Source of the DNA: Trifolium pratense
Taxonomy: Eukaryota; Streptophyta; Magnoliopsida; Fabales; Fabaceae
Length of the DNA stretch: 64,000 nucleotides
Direction of reading: 5' to 3'
Assembly: GCF_020283565.1 (NCBI RefSeq)
Contig: NC_060065.1
Location: 56,085,489 to 56,149,488, forward strand
This document shows positions 25,035-35,400 of this stretch, in pieces. The notes under the pieces were generated by a model that had not been told where the DNA came from, did no database searches, and saw nothing but the letters and a program-made list of their open reading frames with translations. Each line of letters starts with the position of its first letter. The first letter of the stretch is position 1. The position numbers and the translations under genes were made by a program.

Positions 25035-25860
25035 CAGGCCCGGTTTTGGGCCAGGGCAACCAGGCCCCAGCCCAGGGCTTCCAACATATTGGGGCCTTAA
25101 CTTTTTTTCAAGTCCATCATAGTAAATATGGGTTATGTATATGTTTCGCAAAAACATATTCATGAAGTGATGCTTGGTCTAGCGGTGCGCGCATGAGTTG
25201 TTAGTTCTTGTCTTGAGGGTGGTGTGTTCGGATCGCAGTTGTGATAATTTTTTTATTTTATTTTAAGTGATCAATGCATAATAAATACACTTAATTTTAA
25301 TTTAATATTATTTATAGTTCATATTGAATATGACAAAAATTGTTTCCTTTTATAAAATAATGAGTTTATTATAAATAGAATTACTCTATAGCTTAGAAAT
25401 AGTTTTACTATATTTTTTTTTTAAAAAAAACTATATTTTGTTATTTCTTTGAAAATAAATAATTCATTTTTAAAATTAAGTTGCAATTTTTATTAAAACA
25501 TAAGTTTTTTTTTACAAGATTTAAAACACTGTCATTTTTTTAAGGTGTATTTTGTTGTTATTGATTAGAATATGACATTTTTTTATATTATTGATGTTTT
25601 CATTTTCTTTAAAAAAAGTTACTCTCTTTTAAAAATTGCATTTTTCTTAAAATAAAAAACATTAATTTTACTAAATTTATTTTATCTTTATAGGGTTTTT
25701 TTATCCAATTTATCTAGGAGCTCCAAATGTATTGGGACGGCCATATGCTATTTTCAATTTAAATAGATGATGTTCTTTTAAAAAAAAATTGGAAAAAAAA
25801 CTTATTAGGGGTCCTTTTAATTATTTGCCCTAGAACTCCAAAATGTCGGAACCGGCCCTT
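25035..25860. mobile_element. Non-autonomous hAT-type element (826 bp)
   Basis: Ends CAGGCCCGGTTTTGGG and (reverse complement of the right end) AAGGGCCGGTTCCG form short inverted repeats of hAT type. The flanks are an 8-bp target duplication with one mismatch: ACCAGTAA (25027-25034) and ACTAGTAA (25861-25868). The empty site is visible in relic A as gtcactagtaaagaaag. No transposase frame. A tRNA-like stretch (ggtctagcggtgcgcgca...gtgttcggatcgcag) lies at about 25173-25240. Confidence 0.85.
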
Positions 25861-25896
25861 ACTAGTAAAGAAAGTGAAATTAATGCGCAAGTCTTA

Positions 25897-26278
25897 GGGT
25901 GTGTTTGGTAACACAAATAAGCTAGCTTATAGCTTATTATATGAGCTTATAAGCTTGTTTCAAAAAATTAGAGGTGTTTGGTAACAAGCTTTTTTTACTA
26001 GCTTATAGCTTTTTTTCAGATGCTATTTCAAGTAGCGTTTGAGCTTATAGCTTATAGCTTTTTACACTTTATTCCATTTTTACCCTTTAATTTAATAACT
26101 ACCCACTCTAAAAAAGAAACTACCCACTATCAATTATGTCATTTTATATTTATTAACCACTTTAAAAACTAATTTTACCAAACACTTTAATTTCAATCAG
26201 CCAGCTTTTCAGCTATCAGCTATCAGCTAGCTTATCAGCTATCAGCTAGCTTATAGCTTATTTTTACCAAACAGACCC
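25897..26278. mobile_element. PIF/Harbinger-like MITE (382 bp)
   Basis: Terminal repeats GGGTGTGTTTGGTAA and (reverse complement of the right end) GGGTCTGTTTGGTAA differ at one base. TTA flanks both sides (25894-25896, 26279-26281). The empty site survives in relic A as aagtcttaaagttttc, confirming a 3-bp duplication. The inside consists of agcttatagctta-type repeats. Confidence 0.85.
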
Positions 26279-26448
26279 TTAAAGTTTTCAATGTCGGCAA
26301 GTTCAGAGATTTTTGAAACATTTTAGTATTAGGTTTATATACATCCCACAGGCAAAGAGAAATAGATGTCAAAGAAGCGCAATTAAAAATGAAAGGAGAA
26401 GCAAAAATCCAATAAATGCACCCTGTCAAAAGTTTTGTCTTCCATGTA

Positions 26449-27050
26449 GGGTGGCAAAGCGGGCAAGCCCGTCCAGTTTAGGCTCAGCCCGCTTAAGCCC
26501 GCCTAAAAACAGTAAGAGCCGAGCCAACTTGGATGGCCGAGTCTAAAATCACAGCCCGCCCTGTTTAATGACGGACAAGCGAGTGGGCGGGTCGGCCCGT
26601 CAAACAAAAAGTTTTTTTTTTGTTTTTTATTTTATTTCTTATTTTGACACTTGTGTTGTTACGAAAAACATGTAGTTTATGAGATAAAATCATCAAGAAG
26701 TGTGTCATAAGTCCATTGATTATATACTTATAAACATGTATGTAGTCACTCTAGTTATCAAGAAAATGTGAACCACAACGTATTTGATGTTGATTCAAGT
26801 AAAAGAATAAAAAAAGTAAGTTACATTAGAAATCCGGTGAAGAAGAAGAACGAGTATGAAGACCGAAGAGACAAAAAGAAGCAAGAACGACAATAAGAGA
26901 ATAAAGCGACAACAATTTCGCCCCGCTTTTTAAGCGAGTTCGGCGGGGCAGGCCAACTAAAGGGATCGGGCTCAAAACTTAAGCTCAGCCCGCCAAAAAT
27001 GGCGGGACAAACGGGTCAGCCCGGCGGGTTGGACCCGTTTTGCCACCCCC
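26449..27050. mobile_element. hAT-like element forming the 3' end of the F-box gene
   Basis: Inverted ends GGGTGGCAAAGCGGGC and (reverse complement) GGGTGGCAAAACGGGT, with inner GC-rich agcccgcc motifs, as in a widespread plant non-autonomous hAT family. The likely flanking duplication (ccatgta and ccacgtg) matches at only 5 of 7 positions, so the exact ends are uncertain by a few bases. Confidence 0.7.
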
Positions 27051-28265
27051 ACGTGACTGATAACAAAGGTGGAAGGTGGTGGAGAATTTTGAAGTAGATA
27101 TGTTACCATTTCTCTTGCTCTTTCATCACTTATCCATCGGTGAGATTCCAGTTGCAGTGACTTCAATTTAACAAAACTAGGAAGTTGAGCTCTCATTGAA
27201 CCACTATTTTTCAAAGCCTGCATATTATACATATAAAATTAAAGTGATCAATTGTATACATTCAAATAAATATGAAGAGGAGAAGAAAAAAATACTAAAG
27301 TGACTTACATTAACCATAAAGTCAAGGATTCCGTGATTGAGAGTAATTATCTGGACTTTAGCAAGCAAATGCAACCAACTAATCAAGATACCTTCTCCCA
27401 TAGTATACCCAAACCAACAATCAAATTTTAGTTCTTCCAACAAAGTTAAATTGCATGTAGAAGGGGCTGGGAAAGTAGGACGATCGCCGTTGATTGCGAG
27501 AGAAGTAAGTTTTGGAGTACAAAGTATGATTTTGTGAATTTTGTAATAATGAGGCTTAAATGTACCTATTTCCAAATTAGAAACTTCAGAATTGGATATG
27601 CAAAGGCCTTGCGCATCATCCTGTAAACCACAAGAAAAAATGGCCAACTTACTCAACATATTACATGTTGAAAATGGATCAGCATAGCCACTGTCACTAG
27701 TAAGGAAAGTGAAATGCTCAAGTTTTAAAGTTTTCAATGCCGGCAAGTTCAAAGATTTTGGAAACATTTTGGTAGTACTAGGTTTATATGCATCCCGCAG
27801 GCAAAGAGTAAGAGATGTCAAAGAACAGCAATTAAAAATGGAAGGGGACAACTCAATTGTTTCAGTATTGATTACTAGTTGTTGAACATTATGGGACGCA
27901 GCATATTCCATGATCTCTACAAGAATATTAGTAGTTTTAGGGGGAATTTCATAATTCTTATATGATATGCTATGAAGGGGAACAGAGTTGTCACGACAAG
28001 ATAGAAACTGGGATACAAACTCATCGATGAGAACACTGTTGCTTTCACTAATGAAATGCAACTTGATATTAGTGAGATATTTCCAAAGGTTTTTCCATCT
28101 TTTAGACAAAACACAAGTCTGGACACAATGTTTTGTGATCATAAATTGCATTATATGCAAAAGAAGATCGTCGGGTAAGCCACTGAGTCTGTCTTTTTTT
28201 CTTTCCTTTTGTCTTTCCCTTTTCCTTCTCCTTTTCTGCGCCTTTAATGACATGTTACTATTCAT
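26972..28265 (-). CDS. F-box/LRR protein with transposon-derived C-terminus (400 aa, 2 exons)
   Basis: Substrate-receptor type for SCF ubiquitin ligases. Exon 1 28265-27309 (319 codons), exon 2 27217-26972; GT-AG and in phase. A lysine/arginine-rich start leads to the F-box (LSGLPDDLLLHIMQFMITKHCVQTCVLSKRWKNLW-type, residues ~27-62). Leucine-rich segments follow, including CNLTLLEELKFDC. Exon 2 reads ALKNSGSMRAQ...FVISHV, the beginning of the C-terminal FBD-like region, then runs into the hAT-like element, which supplies the last ~25 residues and the stop. The usual FBD end is thus lost. The F-box half looks intact; whether the gene still works is uncertain. The first ATG was taken; MSLKAQ five codons later is equally possible. 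Confidence 0.7.
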
Positions 28266-29487
28266 TGGTCTTTTGATGATAACAGAGCATGTAGGAGGAG
28301 GAGTATTATGGTCAAAGATAGAGACAGAGAACAGAGAGGTTTAACTGCAAACAAGATCACAATATTGTGAGAGAGAAGAAACCTGTGTGAGAGAGACGGC
28401 AAGCGAGGGTGACAAACAGATTCCTTAACTTTGTTTTTATAGGGTTGTTTGTTTTTTAGGGTTGTTTGTTGTGATGAGTCTCTTTTGTATTTTTTTAATC
28501 AAATCTATTTTGTATTTTTTTACTAAATAAAAAAAAATTCCTTAAAAAAATATTTTTTTTTACAATATAAACAATTATTTTTTGGCACAAACCGGTTATT
28601 TTCTGCACGTAATTGGAAGACTAACTAGTTTAAAGACCGGTGCATTCGCATATTGATGCAAATCAGAACCGTACAAACAGACTCTGTTTAATTAGTTCAA
28701 CAAAAAGCAAGAATGTTATTTTCATCTTTAACTCTGAAGCAAGGTTTTAAATTGCAGTCCGCATCCGCAATTGCGGTAGCCTCCGCAACCGCATCGCACC
28801 GCAATTGCGGTGTGATCTTAATTCAGGTGTACGACCGCATCATAACCGCATCAGAAGCCGCATCAGACGTTTTCGGCGATGTTCGTTCAAATTTTCTCAC
28901 CAAAAAATAAAATTTATGAACTTCAAATCATAATTTGTGTCAAATCTAATAAAAAATCTTAATTTTAATGATCTCTCAACCGTATATTTTAAGAACACTC
29001 AAATTAGTGTTTATGAAATAGACTAAGACTATACAATGGTGGATAAATAATGTAGTTACATAGTAGTTTCATTATATATAGCTTGTGAAATTTCAAAATG
29101 ATTTCACGCCGAAACAGCTGCATTGCGCGCTGCAGCATCCGCAATGAAGGCATTCGCAACATCCGCGACCGCAACCGCATCCGCGACCGCAATTTAAAAC
29201 CTTGCTCTGAAGTAGAAGCAGATCTCAAATATAGGGTGTTACATACTTTAGATAAGTTCAAATATTATGTCATTGTGGCATTGTATCTTTTACTAAACAA
29301 ACATAATCATTTTCATTATTTAAAAACCATTTTATTACAAGCACAGATACATTTATTGATGCTCAACAGGAAAGCACTTAAATACAGAAGCTAAAAGAGG
29401 CAGGTAGGTGAAGGAATATGAATTCCTTCTTCTGCATATCATTTATTCATAGGTACGATATATATGCTTAAGGAACCATAGACCTCT
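28266..29487. other. Spacer between F-box gene and lipoxygenase 2
   Basis: The F-box promoter region shares a stretch (agggttgtt...gatgagtct...tttgtattttttt) with the flank of relic A at about 23630-23810, showing that the duplication unit included upstream DNA. A 465-bp MITE lies at 28740-29204. No coding segment. Confidence 0.6.
28740..29204. mobile_element. MITE with GC-rich inverted ends (465 bp)
   Basis: Ends CAAGGTTTTAAATTGCAGTC and (reverse complement of the right end) CAAGGTTTTAAATTGCGGTC are nearly identical. A perfect 8-bp target duplication CTCTGAAG lies at 28732-28739 and 29205-29212. The GC-rich subterminal repeats (ccgcatccgc, gcaattgcgg) contrast with an AT-rich middle. The 8-bp duplication suggests the hAT superfamily. 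Confidence 0.85.
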
Positions 29488-32400
29488 TCAGATAGAGATA
29501 CTATTAGGAATTCCTCTAAAAGTAAGTCCTTCCTCACTAGAAGGATAGAGCAAAGTATAAGGCATTTGAACCGGTCCATGACGGTTTCTCAGATTCTCAT
29601 CATTGTTTCTTTGAGCGAGCTTCTTCTCAATTTCTGCCAACTTATTTCCAAACTTCTTAAAGGCCTGCAATGCCCTTGTATCTGATGTCCAATTTGGATT
29701 GTCCCTCTCCCCAAGGTACAATTCATCAGAAGCATGCCTTGACAATATTTCTATAACAGAAAGGTCGATAAGTGTCTGAAACTTCGGTGTAATTGTCTTC
29801 AAGTAAGCCTTTTGTGGACTTTTGACTAGTTCATTGTACTCAGGCGAACCTTTCTCAGGCATGAATCTTCGACTAAGAGTTGGACGGTTTAATATTAAAC
29901 CTCCATAAGAATACTGTCCAAAATTAACAGCTGCATGAAGAGCTGAAGCAATCCATATGACGATAGAGCAAACTTGAATTAGCTCTTCACGAGTTTGCAT
30001 CTTAGGCCACCATGCCTCGTGCTTCTTATCACCGTGACCAACCTCCACGAGTTCTTTCCACCAAGCTTGGAGTTCAGAATCTTGTCGAAGTGTGTCATCT
30101 GTGGTGTAGTACAAGGAGACATAGTCTTGAACCCATGTTTTTATTGCAGCCCATATCTCCAATCCATCAACAGCATAAGGATAGTCCTCTACAACAAGTT
30201 TAATGCCATGTGGAGAAGTTGGATCCTCAACTGCCATTCCTCTAAATAACAATTTACAAACAACTTCACATTAATTCATATATAAAGGTTTTCTAGTTTA
30301 TGTCTTTTACAACCGATTCTACTGAAAACTAAATAACAACTTAACATCTATTAAAATACCTTTTGAGAAGATCAGCAGGCAATGCTTGCTCTAGAAAAAC
30401 CCAATTCTTGTAAACTTTAGAAGACATTTCCATAGAATATCTTCCCCATAAAAATGTTTTTTCGATGATACCTCCATCGTTGACCAGTGATAGTCGAGCA
30501 AGAGAATTTATATTCATGGTGTCACGATAGTGAGGATACAAAAGTTTATAAATGGGGTGAAGATCACTCAGCTGTCTGTTAGTTGCTATGACAAATGGTT
30601 CAACAACAGCATGAGTATTTAACCTATTATCATCGAGAATCAAGAATCAAGAATCAATTCATAGATATATGTATAAAAGTATATTATTTAGATTACTTGT
30701 CGATAAAACTTATACCAATGGCTGACAAGTTGATGATAGCAGGAATCATTCACAATGACATAAGCCTTGGCCAGTAACCAAATAGTACTGTCTACGCCTT
30801 CCAGCGCGGGTTGATAAACATGACTAACAAAACCATGTTCATCTCCTTCGGGGTGTGGCAAACTCAACTCTATGGCCAGTGGCTTTAAAGTGTTGCTATT
30901 GTTCAAGAAAAGGATGGTTCTCGTAGCATAAGCCTTCGTGGGAGTTGAGTTTATTCGCCTCAGATATGGCATAATTGAGTCATGATGATCTAGCAGGAAT
31001 AGTTTCTTGTTTTGAATTGCCTTTAAAATCAAATACAATTGTCATTGTTATTCATATTGGAACAATATGATTATAGAATTAAGCAAAGCATAAAAAATAA
31101 TTGAATTCACCAAGCAAAATTGTACCTCTTCTACTGTGAGTCCTTCTAAATTAGGCTCAAGATGTTCTTTGGTTATTTTACTGGTGTGATCACCATACAC
31201 TTTACTATCAAGCTTGCTTCGCGGAGGAAACTCCTGCAATTATAAAATAATGATCCTTCATTAGGTCATCCAATTAACATGCAAAGAAAAATCAAACTTT
31301 TAGTTTAGAGTATTTTTTTCTTTTAAAACTAACCTCAAGACGAGATATCACATTTGGATTTACTCCGGCAAGCATTTCTCTCGCAAATTCTTCATCAGTC
31401 ATCCATGCAGACTTACTCACTGTAATTGCCAAATAAGATTAATTCATGAGATCCATAAGCACTTATAACAATGACATTTTAGATATAAGTACTTTTAAGG
31501 TATTAAAATGAAATACCTTGAATTACTTTAGGTGGCGGATACTTGAGGAATTGTTCGCCATCAGTTCGAAAGATTTCTTTGAGCACAGGTAACGGACTTA
31601 TCTTGCTAAGTACATCAGTTGGCAGCTTAATTCCGCCCTCGTACAATCCATGAACTTCCTCAAAGCTATCAAACTCATTTGGTGTGAAATTTAAATCAAA
31701 GATCACAGACTCTAATGCCGGAACCACATTTTGAGATACCGCTTTCAGTCCATAAGTCAGAAAATCTGATGACTTCAAGTGACCAAAAGCTTCATCTCTT
31801 GGAAGATACACAGAATCACTCCTACTCTCACTCTTAGGATCTGTTTAATAGCATAAATTTATCATCAACAATAACAAACATCTTGATTTTATAATCAGTA
31901 ATTAGTTGTTAATTTAGTATTTTTCTCCTCGAGACTTAAACCCTAGTCCTTTTACACCTTAACCCTTAGCTCAAACCAGTTGAGCTACCCAATCCACCTC
32001 TGTATTCTTTTATTTCGTGACAATTTGATAAAATTCTAAAAATTAGAAGATAAAACATTATTGAATGTGGTTGTAAACATTATATATACTCAATGTAATA
32101 GAAGTTTAACCTTTTCTTGTTGGTTTTCTGCCGGTTCTGCCCCTACGAGGGTAAGGATATGTGTCGGATCCTCCAAGAACCGGACGTGCATGGTTTTCAC
32201 CTTGATCTGGATTTCCTAAATCATTGTAGACATCATAATCATAGATCCTATCCCACTCTTTGCGTTCTCCGGTTCCATCTCCTCTTAAATTATTCAATTC
32301 TTCTTCTCTATAATGGACTAATGGAGCCGGTGTTTCACTTGGAAGATAGGTCTGCAATCAAAAAAATATTAATAATCTTCCTCATGATTTATACTTCCTC

Positions 32401-35400
32401 AGGTCTTATATATAAGCAAGAATTCATTTTACAGATTCATTGAATAACTGATGTATCTGGTCCATAAAAATTATATATGAGACCGGAGGGAGTACATTAA
32501 AGTTCAATAGTTACATAAAGATTCATGTATATATATAATAATATGGGAGCTTCTATGGTGCATTCTTGTTTTGGAATGTTTTGGTGCAGTCCATTTAATT
32601 GACCAATAGAATATCAACTTATACCACATCAGCGCAAGTCCATGGTGAACCCTATGAAACTTTAATTTATTGCACATCAGTACTTCATTAAGTTAATATT
32701 AAGTATATATTGTAATTGTTTTCTTTTAGAAGCAGCGATACATTATACACAGGAGAAACACAAGCAGGTAACAAAAAATCTAAGACAATTACATAAACTA
32801 GCACCTTAACACCAAGCAAAATCTTAAATAAATCAAACCTCAACACCCAACTTTGCTATATATCATTTATTTCTATTCAATTTTGCTGTATAATACCAGA
32901 AAATCTTAAACCCATAAGATTTCAAACTCAAAATTTCAATCTCAGAATTCATTGTTTCCAGAAAATTTTATCAAACTCATAAGATTTTGAAACAGAGTAA
33001 TAAAATCGAGTAGTATTAATGGATTTGATTCATCTAAATCGAGTAGTATTATTGGTGGAATATGCGGCGGTAGCAAGATCTCGTTTTGAAGTTTCTAAAA
33101 ATTTTAAGTTTAGGTATTTTGTTTTAGATCATTTAAATCAAAATTAAAATCATAAATATATTCCAAATCGTTTTTGTGATGTTTCTGGGTAAGTAATCGT
33201 TATTATCGACGTTTAAATGACCAGAAACCGTCGGGTTTTATAATAAAAATCGCGGGTATGAAACCGGGTCGCATGTACCCGGCTGAAGGTTGAAGATGAA
33301 GGTCGGTTTAATATATTTTTATTAACACTGGTTTTATAAATATCATATAACGCACAACTAATCACAACTTGCTAATGTGTCGTAGTGGTTGAGACTTTAT
33401 TCTATTGTTATCACGTCATGGGTTCGAATCCCATTTTCTCCAACTTTTTGTGAAAAATACTGAATTTCATATAAACAGCCTTGAAAATACAGAAAAACTA
33501 AAAAAATAAAAGCCACATACACAGGATTCGAACACACTACCAACGAGCCATAAATAAACATTTAACCGCTGAGCTATGGTACTTTCATGTTAGTTATTGC
33601 ACTCCCTAATTATATATTTCGGTTTATCATGCTGTAATTTTTTTTTTTTGGTTGATGTAATAATTTGTATTATATGAATTAAAATTATTTGATTAGTTTT
33701 TATAATTTTTAAGTCATTACCTTTAACTAGAGTATAACCCGTTAGGGTTAATAGTACTTCATTTGAACTTGAGTATAATCTTTCAGATAAATACTATAGT
33801 TAACGGTGCTTCATTTGAATTGGAGTATAATCTTAAGCCTAATTATACTTTATTTTTAGTTTTCAAAAAAATTATACTTTATTTTAAAATTTTCAGTTAT
33901 TATTATAATTTTTAAGTCATTAACTTCCACCGGAGTAAAACACTTAATTAAAGACTGGGGTTAATAGTGCTTTAGTTGAACCGGAGTACAATCTTCAGTC
34001 AAATAATAAGGTTAATAGTGTTTCAGTTGAAACAGAGTATAATCTTAAGTCAAATTATGCTTTATTTTTAAATTTTAACTTATTTTTATAATTTTTATGT
34101 TATTAGCTTCACACGGAGTAAAACACGCAATCAAAGACTAGGGTTAATAGTGCTTCAATTGAACCGCAATATAATCTTCGATCAAACATTAGGATTAATA
34201 GTGCTTCAAATGTACCAACGTACAATCTTAAATCAAATTATACTTTATTTTTAAATTTTACTTTATTTATGTAAATTTAAAGTCATTAACTTCAACCAGG
34301 TATTACTTCTAGTCAAAAACTAGGGTTAATAGTGCTTCAGTAGAACAGAAGTACGATCTTCAGTCAAATTATGCTTTATTTTTAAATTTTAATTTATTTT
34401 TATAATTTTTATGTTATTAGCTTCACACGGAGTAAAACACGCAATCAAAGACTAGGGTTAATAGTGCTTCAATTGAACCGCAATATAATCTTCGATCAAA
34501 CATTAGGATTAATAGTGCTTCAAATGTACCAACGTATAATCTTAAGTCAAATTATACTTTATTTTTAAATTTTACTTTATTTATGTAAATTTAAAGTCAT
34601 TAACTTCAACCAGGTATTACTTCTAGTCAAAAACTAGGGTTAATAGTGCTTCAGTAGAACAGAAGTACGATCTTCAGTCAAATTATGCTTTATTTTTAAA
34701 TTTTAATTTATTTTTATAATTTTTATGGTATTAGCTTCACACGGAGTAAAACACGCAATCAAAGACTAAGGTTAATAGTGCTTCAATTGAACCGCATTAT
34801 AATCTTCAATCAAACATTAGGATTAATAGTGCTTCAAATATACCGACGTATAATCTTAAGTCAAATTATACTTTATTTTTAAATTTTACTTTATTTATGT
34901 AATTTTAAAGTCATTAACTTCAACCAGAGTATTAGCTTTACTCAATAACTAGGGTTAATAGTGTTTTTGTTGTATTGATCTTATATTCTTTATATATTTT
35001 TTTTTAGTAAAATTACAATATAAAACTTGAAACGTAGTTAAAATTATTAAGAATAAATTAGTAAAGTTGGTAGTAATTGATTTTATTATATTAGATGTAG
35101 ATGGATAATTAAATTGCATAAACATTTTATAACGCACAAGTAATTAAAATTCGTTAATCGGTCGTAGCGGTTGATGGTTATATCTTTACCTATCATGTTG
35201 TGGGTTCGAATCCCATTTGCAGCAAGTTTTTGTCGATTATATTTTATAAAAACAGAATTGAAAATGCAAAAAAAAATTAAAAGCACATTGCCAAGTTTCG
35301 AACACAATACTTGTAGGCTGTAGTGTAGCACGTAAAGGGTAACTTAACCACTGGGCTATGACAATTTCTTACTATTTGTTACATTGCCTTATTATATATT

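Larger units (their letters stand above)
24870..26448 (-). pseudogene. F-box/LRR relic, copy B, split by two transposons
   Basis: Minus-strand pieces match the F-box gene at 27217-28265: FNCASLTSISLCLWDVYKP and KSLNLPTLKTL (26280-26400), a short middle part (25869-25896), then DDAQDLCISNSKVSNL (24880-25034). A hAT-type element (25035-25860) and a Harbinger-like MITE (25897-26278) were inserted only ~30 bp apart. The N-terminal F-box and the C-terminal exon are missing. Certainly non-functional. Confidence 0.8.
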
